Assembly (NCBI GenBank): GCA_026994225.1
Contig: JALWRI010000077.1
Coordinates: forward strand, 1 to 64,000
Origin: Gammaproteobacteria bacterium
GTDB taxonomy: Bacteria > Pseudomonadota > Gammaproteobacteria > GRL18
DNA: 64,000 nt
Direction of reading: 5' to 3'
Shown: positions 26,162 through 34,906 of the stretch, piece by piece
Position numbering within the stretch: the first letter of the stretch is position 1
How the letters are laid out: each line of letters begins with the position of its first letter
Program-made: the position numbers and the translations under genes
Notes under the pieces: generated by a model
The model's database searches: none
Seen by the model: the letters and a program-made list of their open reading frames with translations, nothing else
What the model was told of the DNA's origin: nothing

Positions 26162-27037
26162 ATGCCTATATTATTTTTCTTATTATTCCTATGTTGTCCT
26201 ATCTGGGCAGACATAAATACGCCCATAAGTGTTGTTGATGATACACAACAAACCATTACACTTACTCATACTGCACAACGTGTTATTAGTTTATCTCCAG
26301 CCATCACAGAAATGGTCTATGCCGTTGGAGGTGCCGCATCTATTCAAGCAACCGTTGATTACAGTAATTATCCCGAACAAGCCCAACAATTACCTGTTAT
26401 CGGTAGTTATAAAGCACTGGATATAGAACGTATTATACAATTACAGCCTGATTTAATTATTGCCTGGAAAAGTGGCAACCCTCGTCAACAGATTGCACAA
26501 TTAAAACAATTAGGCTTTATCGTATATATGAGTGAACCTAGAAACTTTAGTGATATTTCTCATACCTTAATAAATCTAGGAAAATTATTGGGAACATCAG
26601 TATTGGCAAAACAAAAAGCGCATTCATTTCAACAACAATTACAACGCTTGATACAACGTTATTCACGTCCAGAACAAACTAAAAAACGGGTCTTTATCCA
26701 GATTTGGAATAATCCAGTTATGACGGTTAATCAACAACATCTTATATCTAAGGTTGTTACTATTTGTAATGGTGAGAATATTTTTGCTCACGTTAGCACT
26801 CTCACCTTTACCCCTACACTAGAAGCTATCTTACATGCTAACCCTGATATTATACTTAGTACAGGCATGGAAAAATATGCAACACAATGGTTACAACAAT
26901 GGCAGCAATGGCCCTTGCTCACTGCTGTAAAAAAGCAACAATTATATGCAATCCCTCCAGATTATATTGTTCGACATACTCCTCGCATTTTATTAGGTAT
27001 TCAATCTGTCTGTAAAGTACTTAATCCTAATATCTAA
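26162..27037 (+). CDS. btuF: Periplasmic cobalamin-binding protein BtuF-like
   Basis: Exported substrate-binding protein of 291 residues with a short signal peptide (MPILFFLLFLCCPIWA). The sequence carries the BtuF pattern: RVISLSPAITEMVYAVGG, VDYSNYPEQAQQLPVIGSY, LDIERIIQLQPDLIIAWKSGNPRQQI and YMSEPR, with two lobes and no lipobox. It would deliver vitamin B12 or another corrinoid to BtuCD. It is the last gene of the transport operon; a disrupted restriction-modification region follows, and I see no clear terminator after it. Confidence 0.85.
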   Translation: MPILFFLLFLCCPIWADINTPISVVDDTQQTITLTHTAQRVISLSPAITEMVYAVGGAASIQATVDYSNYPEQAQQLPVIGSYKALDIERIIQLQPDLIIAWKSGNPRQQIAQLKQLGFIVYMSEPRNFSDISHTLINLGKLLGTSVLAKQKAHSFQQQLQRLIQRYSRPEQTKKRVFIQIWNNPVMTVNQQHLISKVVTICNGENIFAHVSTLTFTPTLEAILHANPDIILSTGMEKYATQWLQQWQQWPLLTAVKKQQLYAIPPDYIVRHTPRILLGIQSVCKVLNPNI

Positions 27038-27141
27038 AACCAGAAAAAATATATGACTTTATTATGCGGCAAACAACTATCCAAAACGGATGTGACTCAT
27101 AGTCCGTTGACGTAAAGTCATCATCTCGAAATAATCTCCCT

Positions 27142-27714
27142 ATGGATATCAAAACAAACTTTGGCAAAAGAGTGAAAGAACTCAGACTTTATAATGGGTA
27201 AGGCGCGCCAAAAGGAAAAACTAAAAACCCCTGGGACGCGAGGTGCTTTTTTGATCTAAATGGACACAAAGAAGAAATCTGGATTAATTTTAAAGCATTT
27301 AAACTTTCAGGCATTGATAGTAATCCTGATATTGGAACTCCGAATAAGGTTATTAAGTTTATCGAAGATGGTGGTTTTTATCTTTTGTATGTACACGTTT
27401 ACTATGAAGAACACAATAACGGTCTGAAATTCATCACTTCTGATAATGAGATGGTAAAATCATATTTTTTGAAAGATATAAGCTCCACTTTTAGAAGAAC
27501 ACCGACTAATCAGCTACAAGTGAATATATCAGTGAAACCTACTTACCGCACTAGACAAGAATTCATTGAACTATTAATGAAAAAATTGAAAGAGGGTCTT
27601 ATTCGCCAGCTCGAAAAAGCCCAGCAAAAAATTTCTGAAGTCGATGAAAAGACTAAACTATTAAAAGATAAGAATATAGACTCTGAAAGGATTATTGAAG
27701 AAAAGCTTCAATAG
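27142..27714 (+). pseudogene. Remnant: HTH (Xre-type) N-terminus joined in frame to a restriction-endonuclease-like protein, broken by a TAA
   Basis: One reading frame runs from ATG 27142 to 27714, interrupted by a TAA at 27199-27201. The first 19 codons (MDIKTNFGKRVKELRLYNG) look like the start of a helix-turn-helix Xre-type regulator. After the stop the frame continues at 27202 with GAPKGKTKNPWDARCFFDLN and runs for about 170 codons to a coiled, charged end. The second part resembles small type II restriction endonucleases (conserved-looking WINFKAF, IGTPNKVIKFI and FYLLYV), but I cannot name the subfamily. A shorter frame could start only from a TTG at 27385. The best reading is a deletion-derived pseudogene. 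The 104 bases between btuF and this frame show nothing recognisable. Confidence 0.55.
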
Positions 27715-27799
27715 ATGTTTTGATAGTGCGAATTTCATCTTGTGTTAAGGAATAATAAGAATACAGAACGATGTTTATTTCATCCTTATATTTTTCCAT
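27692..27799 (-). pseudogene. Possible C-terminal fragment of a DNA methyltransferase, convergent with the endonuclease remnant
   Basis: A short minus-strand frame of about 35 codons (MEKYKDEINIVLYSYSLTQD... to a TAA at 27692). It overlaps the 3' end of the restriction-endonuclease-like remnant tail to tail. The pattern 'xIxxxLYxxSLTxDEIxxI' resembles the last residues of N6-adenine methyltransferases of type II systems (LYGLTEEEI). A stop lies just upstream in frame, so only the tail of a gene is left. This is a weak call based on a short motif and on position. Confidence 0.25.
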
Positions 27800-27818
27800 T
27801 TTTTAACGTAGCTGGAAA

Positions 27819-28329
27819 TTGAGAATAGTTTTTAAGATAGTAAATCCTCTGTTCTTCAGCAAAGAAAAACAAGTCTTCGGGCAAATCTACGAAACCTTTT
27901 TAAGCGAGCTACAAAGCGCCGGCACGCTGGGAGAGTTTTACACCCAGCGCGCCATTACCGAGCTGATGACCGAACTGACCGATCTACAGCACGGTGAAAC
28001 CCTGCTCGATTCCGCTTGTGGTACCGGTGGCTTTTTAACCGCCGCACTGGAACACCTCAAGGCCAGCGCCCGCAGCATCAAAGAACGAGAAGCCCTGCAA
28101 CACAATGTCAAAGGCTGGGAATACAAACAGCACTGGCTCGGTGGTCAGGTGTTGTATGTTGATCCAAAATATACCAGCCAGAGATGTCCACACTGATGTG
28201 CTAGGTGCCAGAAATATATTAGAGCGGGGACACCGCTTGTTAGCCGCCTGTGGAGAGATTGAGGTTGCTCAGCTCTGTGAAGCAGGAACCGAAAGGCTTA
28301 GTGATAAGCCGGAACCTGTATTAGTCTAA
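27819..28329 (+). pseudogene. Chimeric remnant: HsdM (type I methyltransferase) fragment fused to the C-terminal end of an IS605-family TnpB
   Basis: From about 27870 to 28122 the frame encodes a piece of a type I restriction-modification methylase: VFGQIYETFLSELQ, GEFYTQRAITELM and the SAM motif LDSACGTGGFLTAALEHL. At 28123 it passes in frame into TnpB/OrfB sequence (YKQHWLGGQVLYVDPKYTSQ, then RCPH) and stops at 28196. The rest of TnpB continues in another frame (DVLGARNILERGHRLLAACGE) to 28329, with most of the zinc ribbon deleted. The HsdM part is clearly GC-rich compared with the window, so it was acquired. Not functional. Confidence 0.85.
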
Positions 28330-28374
28330 AGGACTAACAGGAATCCCCTTCCTTTAGGAAAGGGAGGATGTCAA
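28330..28374 (+). mobile_element. IS200/IS605-type right-end hairpin
   Basis: After the TnpB remnant comes a stem-loop (CCCCTTCC / GGAAAGGG around a TTTA loop, one mismatch or bulge) followed by GGAGGATGTCAA. This resembles IS605-family right ends, which carry a subterminal hairpin and are cleaved after a TCAA-like tetranucleotide. TCAA (28371-28374) overlaps the stop codon of the B3 gene on the other strand. Confidence 0.65.
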
Positions 28375-30869
28375 TCAATAATGGTTACTGAAACTAAAGC
28401 ATTACCCGTTAATCCAGCAATTCCACGCACTATAGCCGTATAAGCTCCAGGTTGCAAAGTCATTAAAATCGCTGATTCCAATGGATTGGAAGGTGCTATA
28501 TTAGTTGCTGCAATAGCTGCTTCGTTATCTGTTTGCCAATTATCGTTTACACCAATTAAGGTACTACCTGAGTATAATTCTAATAATGGATCGGCTAATA
28601 CAGCAGGTGTGTTTAATGTAGCTAATAAAGGCCCATCCACACGAATTAATACCTGCTTTGCTGCTCCTTCAATAATAAATCCGGCAATCATCACGTTATC
28701 ATTTAAATCAACTTTGCTACGTGTTGATAAGCTCAATACTTCTCCTTTATCATCATTACTTTCTATATCGGTCACTGTTACTAAAGCTACTCCAGTTGTT
28801 CTATTAGCTCCTCTTACTATAGCTGTATAAGCCCCTTCTGGCAGGGTTAATAATAATGCTGATTCTTTTGGATCTGTCGGTAATAAAGCTGGATTGGAGA
28901 AAGTGCTAAAACTAGCAGCATCCCAATCATTATTACTAAATAATAACGTTTGTCCTGAATAAATATCCAAAGTTGGATCGACTAATGCACCATTTACGCC
29001 TAACGCCGTTAAACTTGGTCCTCGAGCCGTCACTAATAATTGTTTTTGCCCTCCCGTAATAATAAAACCTGCAATCATCACATCATCATCAAGTTGTACC
29101 AAGCTACGAGTTGAAACATTAGAAAATTTTCCTTGATTAAACTGTTCTGGACTTAATACTTGAATATCTTGTATCACTTTTGTCGAAGCCGCAGCAGAAC
29201 TATCTAAAACATATAATGTAACCGTATAATCCCCTACTTCCGTAAATGTCATATTGACACTCTTACCGAATGCCTTTTCACCCGTAGAGGCCTCCCAAAT
29301 ATAACTGATAATAGAGCCTCCATCGGGATCATAAGATTCAGACGCATCCAGAGTCACCGTTAGAGGTCCTAGTCCTGAAGTTGGTTCTGCATTAAGTACT
29401 GCAACCGGAGGTTGAGGGCCAGCATTAACAATAATAACCCGTTCAGTGCTACCTTCATTGCCACCATCATCAATAACAGTTAAAACAATAGTATGTGTTC
29501 CTGCTGTAGAAAAAGTCAGTGTTGCTTGCTGACCACTTGCTGTTAGACCGGTACTGGTTGTCCAGTTATACGCTACGACAGAACCATCTGTATCAGAGGA
29601 TGTTGCACCGTTCACACTGACTGTTAAAGGTTCTGAACCTGAGGTAGGAGACATAGTAAACGCTGCCACAGGTGGAATATCCGAATTACCTACATAAATA
29701 GTTTGAATATTAGAATTAGTATTACCACCATCATCGGTTACGGTTAAAGTAACAGTATACACACCATTTGTCGCAAACTGCATACTTACCATACTTCCTT
29801 GCTGTATTTGCCCATCACTTGCAGACCAGGTATAACTCACTATACTCCCATCTGGATCATTGGATTTACTGGCATCAAGTTGAACGTTCAAAGGCGCAGA
29901 CCCTGAAATAGGGGTTGCAGTAAAATTTGCTATCGGCAATAACGGTGAGATATTAACTAATAACTTATGACTTAGCGTAGTAATTCCCCCCGTATTAGCA
30001 TTTGCTGTCAACGTAATAGTATATTTACCTAATTGCATAAAGTTTAAACTACTGCTTTCTCCTGCTGTAGTTTGTCCATCACTACTACTCCAATTCCAGG
30101 ACAGGATATTCGTTGCAGACAATTTTTCAGCACTCAATGACACGTTAAGAGGGGGAGAACCAACTACTGGATTTATAGCAAAATCAATGGGTTCTTGATT
30201 TACAAACCCTGCAACATTGGCATTATACCAAGCACTGTATGCTGCAAAATCTACTTCCATATTAATAGATAAACTATTCAAATTGCCTGCATCAGATGGA
30301 TTGGTACCTGAGATAGCTGGCACATTATTATTTAATATATGTACATAAAGCCATTGACCCGTTGTCGTTGCCCCTGCTTCTTTACCATACGTCATTGCAA
30401 TAATATTACTGTCTTTAGAATCTACCCATAATTCTTCTCCAATATCACATGCTTCAAAACCTTCAAATTCATCCGCTACACATACATCATCACGTAAATG
30501 AATAAAATTTCTATCAGGATTATAACGAGTATCTTGAGTAATACTCGTTGCAATGGGTGGATCACCCAAACGATATGCCATTTTAAATTGACTATTAGGG
30601 CCTGCTAGAAATCCACTCATTGCTACATTAGTAGTTCCTGCTGGAATAAAAAACTTGAATTGTCTAGGTGCAAAATTTTTGTGTCCAGCTAAACCCAAGA
30701 TTGCACGATTATCTTCTACTTTTAATGTTTGAGGCTTAAATTTTTCTGCAAAACTCACTGATTCCAAAGCATGCAACGACTGATAATCCATTGCATCCAG
30801 GGCAAAACCATGAAAAGAAAAGAGTAATAAAGAAATACCTATGACACATTTTATAATATCTTGCTGCAT
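28371..30869 (-). CDS. B3: secreted protein with B-type N-terminal domain, four PKD domains and two C-terminal beta repeats
   Basis: Predicted secreted protein of 832 residues. An ATG at 30869 gives a good signal peptide (1-23, MQQDIIKCVIGISLLLFSFHG); an upstream ATG at 30890 has no ribosome binding site. The N-terminal domain (25-225) closely matches B2, including the cysteine pair Cys130/Cys141. Four PKD domains follow (about 228-308, 311-394, 399-482, 487-572), each with a SxPLxVxLxA start and a YTVTLTV-type strand. Two repeats of about 125 residues (582-705 and 706-832) start with STRS and contain NVMIAGFII, DNDW and GAYTAIVRG motifs; the same repeat occurs twice in the protease at 61116-62699. 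It abuts an IS605 remnant. Probably an extracellular adhesive or binding protein. Confidence 0.8.
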   Translation of the reverse strand: MQQDIIKCVIGISLLLFSFHGFALDAMDYQSLHALESVSFAEKFKPQTLKVEDNRAILGLAGHKNFAPRQFKFFIPAGTTNVAMSGFLAGPNSQFKMAYRLGDPPIATSITQDTRYNPDRNFIHLRDDVCVADEFEGFEACDIGEELWVDSKDSNIIAMTYGKEAGATTTGQWLYVHILNNNVPAISGTNPSDAGNLNSLSINMEVDFAAYSAWYNANVAGFVNQEPIDFAINPVVGSPPLNVSLSAEKLSATNILSWNWSSSDGQTTAGESSSLNFMQLGKYTITLTANANTGGITTLSHKLLVNISPLLPIANFTATPISGSAPLNVQLDASKSNDPDGSIVSYTWSASDGQIQQGSMVSMQFATNGVYTVTLTVTDDGGNTNSNIQTIYVGNSDIPPVAAFTMSPTSGSEPLTVSVNGATSSDTDGSVVAYNWTTSTGLTASGQQATLTFSTAGTHTIVLTVIDDGGNEGSTERVIIVNAGPQPPVAVLNAEPTSGLGPLTVTLDASESYDPDGGSIISYIWEASTGEKAFGKSVNMTFTEVGDYTVTLYVLDSSAAASTKVIQDIQVLSPEQFNQGKFSNVSTRSLVQLDDDVMIAGFIITGGQKQLLVTARGPSLTALGVNGALVDPTLDIYSGQTLLFSNNDWDAASFSTFSNPALLPTDPKESALLLTLPEGAYTAIVRGANRTTGVALVTVTDIESNDDKGEVLSLSTRSKVDLNDNVMIAGFIIEGAAKQVLIRVDGPLLATLNTPAVLADPLLELYSGSTLIGVNDNWQTDNEAAIAATNIAPSNPLESAILMTLQPGAYTAIVRGIAGLTGNALVSVTIID

Positions 30870-30919
30870 ATCCACTATCCAAATAATCATTATTATTTAC
30901 AGTCTAGAAAAAAAATAAC

Positions 30920-31636
30920 CTAGTAGCTTACTTTTTGTTTACGATTTGCCCATTTTAAAGCTATTAACAATAATAAAAAAGATATGATTGCAATCACTAT
31001 TCCCCAAAACCAATAAGGCATAAATGATAATTCTTCTGCTATTTTTCCGGTATCAGATAAACCTTTATGTGAACCCACCGCAACATGATTGGTAAAGAGA
31101 TAACTTAACTGATTGGAGCTACTCACACAGGCTTGTACGCCTAAAAATTGTATAACAAAGCATTGCATGTGTGCGCTTGCCTTCGTGGCAAGGAATAAAA
31201 TCACCACTGCCAGTGCCAGCATCATTCCCATACCAAAAGCTGTACGTATCCATAACAAGACAGAAATAATAATAACTGTACTTAATAGAAATAAGGTAAT
31301 ATGAGATAGACGAGGCGTACTTCCTGCAAGAATAAGTAAATTCCCCGCCATTGGTGGCCCTAATAACCCTCCTGCTGCAATCAATGCTTTTTCCCAATGT
31401 TCAAATTGTCCATTATAATGAGCTAGTCCTGAGCCATTTTTAAATATTTCCAAATAACTAAATTGCCCCCCAAAAAATAATGCGCTCATACCATGTCCCA
31501 TCTCATGAAACCAAGTAGCTAATATGGTGAATGGATATAATACATATTGTCCATAAGGAATTTGCCACAACAATATAGTAAGTGCCGCTGCTAATAGCAG
31601 TAATTTAGCAGGATTAGGCTGTTTTTTTTCTTCCAT
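30920..31636 (-). CDS. M50-family membrane metallopeptidase
   Basis: Polytopic membrane protein of 238 residues with the zinc-binding HEMGH motif (44-48) in an early helix, as in the M50 (site-2 protease-like, SpoIVFB/YugP) group. Hydrophobic helices follow through to the C-terminus, with a loop containing GGLLGPPMAG. The start at 31636 is preferred because AGAGG lies 8 bases upstream; a longer frame to 31720 would overlap tcdA by 50 bases. It lies 34 bases after tcdA and 50 bases before B3, in the same orientation. The substrate is unknown. Confidence 0.75.
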   Translation of the reverse strand: MEEKKQPNPAKLLLLAAALTILLWQIPYGQYVLYPFTILATWFHEMGHGMSALFFGGQFSYLEIFKNGSGLAHYNGQFEHWEKALIAAGGLLGPPMAGNLLILAGSTPRLSHITLFLLSTVIIISVLLWIRTAFGMGMMLALAVVILFLATKASAHMQCFVIQFLGVQACVSSSNQLSYLFTNHVAVGSHKGLSDTGKIAEELSFMPYWFWGIVIAIISFLLLLIALKWANRKQKVSY

Positions 31637-31670
31637 AATAAGAACCTCTATCTCTTTTTCTGCTATTTTT

Positions 31671-32450
31671 TTATCTAAGGGATAATTTTTCAATTGCTTT
31701 TGCAGCAGCAATAAAGCCAAAACTGGCTGTTACACAGACACTTGCTCCAAAACCTGTCGCACAATCGAGTGTTGTACCTGCGGGTAAAGATACTTTTTGT
31801 TGTGATACCTCCCCTCCTTTTTGTGGATAACGTAATGGTTCAGATGAAAAAATACAAGGGACTCCAAAACGTCGTTTAGGATTACGAGTAAAATGATATT
31901 CTCTACGCAAGTAATTGCGTACTTTTGCTAATAAGGGATCATTATAAGTTTTACTTAAATCACTCATCTGTATTTGCAAGGGATCAATTTGTCCTCCTGC
32001 TCCTCCCAAGCTGATGATCGGTATTTTATGTCGTTTACAATGGACAATAATTGCTGCTTTAAAAACAACCTGATCAATAGCATCCAAAACGAGATGATAA
32101 CGCTGATCAAGATAACGAATGACATTCGTTTGCGTAATAAAATCATCTACAATATGACATTCACAGGCAGGATTAATTTCTATAATTCGCTGTTGCATCA
32201 CCTTCACTTTAGACTGTTCTAAGGTACTATCCAAGGTATGTAACTGGCGATTAATATTACTCAATGCGATATCATCATGATCAATCAAGGTTAATTTTCC
32301 CACACCACTACGTGCCAAGGCTTCTGCTATCCATACGCCAACACCCCCTATACCAATAATGACCACATGCGCTTGTTGCAGTTTTTCCATCACATGTTGA
32401 CCATAAACCCGTTGGCAACCTGAAAAACGTTGTAAATAATCATCTTGCAT
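31671..32450 (-). CDS. tcdA: tRNA threonylcarbamoyladenosine dehydratase (TcdA/CsdL)
   Basis: E1-like ThiF-family enzyme of 259 residues that activates and cyclises threonylcarbamoyladenosine (t6A to ct6A) at position 37 of ANN-decoding tRNAs. The N-terminal RFSGCQRVYG is typical. The nucleotide-binding loop is IGIGGVG (32-38), followed by LIDHDDIALSNINRQ, the adenylation DAIDQ region and the C-terminal RFGVPCIFSSEPLRYP that separates TcdA from MoeB and ThiF. Full length. Confidence 0.93.
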   Translation of the reverse strand: MQDDYLQRFSGCQRVYGQHVMEKLQQAHVVIIGIGGVGVWIAEALARSGVGKLTLIDHDDIALSNINRQLHTLDSTLEQSKVKVMQQRIIEINPACECHIVDDFITQTNVIRYLDQRYHLVLDAIDQVVFKAAIIVHCKRHKIPIISLGGAGGQIDPLQIQMSDLSKTYNDPLLAKVRNYLRREYHFTRNPKRRFGVPCIFSSEPLRYPQKGGEVSQQKVSLPAGTTLDCATGFGASVCVTASFGFIAAAKAIEKLSLR

Positions 32451-32615
32451 ACTAGTATTTATCCAGTGACTTCTCTAATGCCTATTGCTAAGGAAAGAGG
32501 TGTATAATTTTTCTCGTACATCCACAATAATTGCTCATTTCCTTGAATGGTTCGATTGGTATGGTTTTGCCTACTATAAGCCGCCTGCTTTGAGCATTTA
32601 ACATTGGGCGAGGCT

Positions 32616-33761
32616 TTACGCACGGTTTGTTAAATTAAAACCGACATAACGCCAAATTAACCAACATCCTAATAAAGCAATAATACCTGCTATTAAAAAA
32701 ATGCCACTCATATATCCTTGTTGCCATAAATAACCACTGTATAAACTACCTATTGCACCACCTAATCCAAAACTGACACTGCTGTAAATAGCTTGTCCTT
32801 GCCCTTGATGTTTACCTGGAAAATAATAATGAAAAAATTGAATTGCTACAGTATGATACAAACCAAAACTGGCTGCGTGTAAACATTGTGCTATCAATAA
32901 GGCAATAGTGCTTTCTACACCATAGGCAATAATAATCCAGCGTATCGCTGCTAATAAGACACTGATAAAAAATAATACTCGTAACGTATACCGTCGTAAC
33001 AAATAAGGAATATATAAAAATAATATTACTTCAGCAATAACTGATAATGCCCAAAAAGCACCAATCCAATCATTACCATACTGATATTGTTGTAAATAAA
33101 TACTATAAAAAGTGTAATACGGTCCATGACTCGCTTGTAGAAAAAAACAAGCAAATAATAAAGCTAAAACTTCTTTACGTAATAAAATATGATGCAAAGG
33201 AAGATGTGATGCATGTATTACCTCAATATTGCGTTCTTGTACTAATAAACTACTTATATAGAGTGCTAATATCACCAAAGATAAGACTGTCGGCACTAAA
33301 TGAATACCATATTGCTCCACAAGATAACCTGTCAATACAACAAAAAAAATAAAGCCAACCGATCCCCAAACCCTAATATGGCTATAGGCATGTTGATTTT
33401 GTTGTAAATAATTCAGTGTTACGACTTCAAATTGAGGCAATGTTGCATTCCAAAAAAAACTAAATACAAATAAAATAATCAGTAATGGCCAATAAGTAGA
33501 ATAGTAAAATACCGCTACAAAACACACTAAAGATAAAAAACTACCCCAACGAATGGTTTGCATACGACAAGAAAAATGATCGCTGATAATACCTAATAAA
33601 TAAGGAGAAAGTACTTTAGTCAACATCATTACTGCTATTAACTCCCCTATTTCTTGCGCATTAAAGCCTTTATTATCCAGGTATAATGTCCAATATGGTA
33701 ATAACACTCCCAAACTGGCAAAATAAAAAAAATAAAATCCAGATAAACGCCAATATGGCAT
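32616..33761 (-). CDS. MFS transporter (HcaT/MFS_1-like family)
   Basis: Integral membrane transporter of 381 residues with 12 predicted helices. The N-terminal MPYWRLSGFYFFYFASLGVL, the YLDNKGFNAQEIGEL segment and the cytoplasmic LLGIISDHFSCR loop are typical of the 3-phenylpropionate transporter-like MFS family (HcaT, MFS_1_like). These genes often follow prmB and aroC in gammaproteobacteria, as here (17 bases after aroC). The transported compound is not known from sequence. Confidence 0.85.
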   Translation of the reverse strand: MPYWRLSGFYFFYFASLGVLLPYWTLYLDNKGFNAQEIGELIAVMMLTKVLSPYLLGIISDHFSCRMQTIRWGSFLSLVCFVAVFYYSTYWPLLIILFVFSFFWNATLPQFEVVTLNYLQQNQHAYSHIRVWGSVGFIFFVVLTGYLVEQYGIHLVPTVLSLVILALYISSLLVQERNIEVIHASHLPLHHILLRKEVLALLFACFFLQASHGPYYTFYSIYLQQYQYGNDWIGAFWALSVIAEVILFLYIPYLLRRYTLRVLFFISVLLAAIRWIIIAYGVESTIALLIAQCLHAASFGLYHTVAIQFFHYYFPGKHQGQGQAIYSSVSFGLGGAIGSLYSGYLWQQGYMSGIFLIAGIIALLGCWLIWRYVGFNLTNRA

Positions 33762-33778
33762 ATATAATATCCCTGATA

Positions 33779-34894
33779 TTACTCAACCGATGCAGGAATG
33801 AGAGGAGTTTGAGAATCAACATCCTGATTTTGACCACGATGACGTAATACATGATCCATCAATACTATCGCTAACATTGCCTCAGCAATAGGCGTTGCTC
33901 TAATTCCTACACACGGATCATGGCGTCCGTGAGTCACCACTTCTTCCTCTTTCCCTGTGATAGTAATACTTTTTCCTGGCAAACGAATGCTAGAAGTTGC
34001 TTTCAAAGCAATACTGGCAATAATATCCTGCCCTGAAGAAATCCCTCCTAATATTCCTCCGGCATTATTTGTTAAAAATCCGTCTGCTGTTATTTCATCC
34101 CTATGTTCTGTTCCTTTTTGTATCACGCTGTCAAAACCTGCACCAATCTCTACCCCTTTTACCGCATTAATACTCATTAAAGCATGAGCAATATCCGCAT
34201 CCAAACGATCAAAAACAGGTTCACCTAAACCCACTGGAATATTGCGTGCAATAACGGTTACTCTTGCACCCACCGAATTTCCTTCTGTACGCAAGGCATC
34301 CATATATTCCTCTAATAAAGACACTTTATTTGCTTCTGGAAAAAAAAAGGGATTTTTCTCTATATTTTCCCAATCAAAATCTTTACTTTCTCTACTGCAC
34401 GCTTTAATAGGCCCTAATTGTTCCAGATAAGCCTGAAAAGTCATGCCATATTGAGCATGTAAATATTTTTTTGCTATTGCGCCAGCAGCTACACGCATCG
34501 CTGTTTCCCTTGCCGAAGAGCGTCCTCCCCCTCGATAATCTCGAAAACCGTATTTTTGTTGATAGGTGTAATCTGCATGGCCTGGTCTAAAGGTATGCAT
34601 AATATTAGAATAATCTTCGGAACGTTGGTCGATATTATGAATTAATAAAGCAATCGGTGTACCGGTTGTTTTTCCCTCAAACACCCCAGATAATATCTGT
34701 ACTTCATCTGTTTCCCGACGTTGTGTTGTATGCCGATTTTTCCCTGGCTTACGCCTATCCAAATCCACCTGTATATCATCTGCTGTAATTTCCAATCCTG
34801 GGGGACATCCATCAACAATACATCCTATTGCAGGACCATGACTTTCACCAAATGATGTGACTGTAAATAATTTTCCTATTGTATTTCCTGACAT
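33779..34894 (-). CDS. aroC: Chorismate synthase AroC
   Basis: Last enzyme of the shikimate pathway; converts EPSP to chorismate with reduced FMN. Length of 371 residues is normal. Signature motifs are [16 protein letters not shown] near the N-terminus, [38 protein letters not shown] and a C-terminal [16 protein letters not shown]. It is 12 bases after prmB and 17 bases before the MFS gene, probably in one operon. The C-terminus has a short Gln/Asp-rich extension, common in gammaproteobacteria. Confidence 0.97.
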   Translation of the reverse strand: MSGNTIGKLFTVTSFGESHGPAIGCIVDGCPPGLEITADDIQVDLDRRKPGKNRHTTQRRETDEVQILSGVFEGKTTGTPIALLIHNIDQRSEDYSNIMHTFRPGHADYTYQQKYGFRDYRGGGRSSARETAMRVAAGAIAKKYLHAQYGMTFQAYLEQLGPIKACSRESKDFDWENIEKNPFFFPEANKVSLLEEYMDALRTEGNSVGARVTVIARNIPVGLGEPVFDRLDADIAHALMSINAVKGVEIGAGFDSVIQKGTEHRDEITADGFLTNNAGGILGGISSGQDIIASIALKATSSIRLPGKSITITGKEEEVVTHGRHDPCVGIRATPIAEAMLAIVLMDHVLRHRGQNQDVDSQTPLIPASVE

Positions 34895-34906
34895 ACCTTA
34901 CCTTAG

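Noticed and set aside
31119..31397. Minus-strand frame of 92 codons inside the M50 peptidase gene
   Set aside because: It is an out-of-frame shadow of the M50 gene, whose HEMGH motif and membrane helices make the real frame clear.
32459..32623. Minus-strand open frame of about 54 codons (GTG start) between the MFS gene and tcdA
   Set aside because: It overlaps the MFS stop, has no ribosome binding site and matches nothing I recognise. Chance is a fair explanation in 165 bases.
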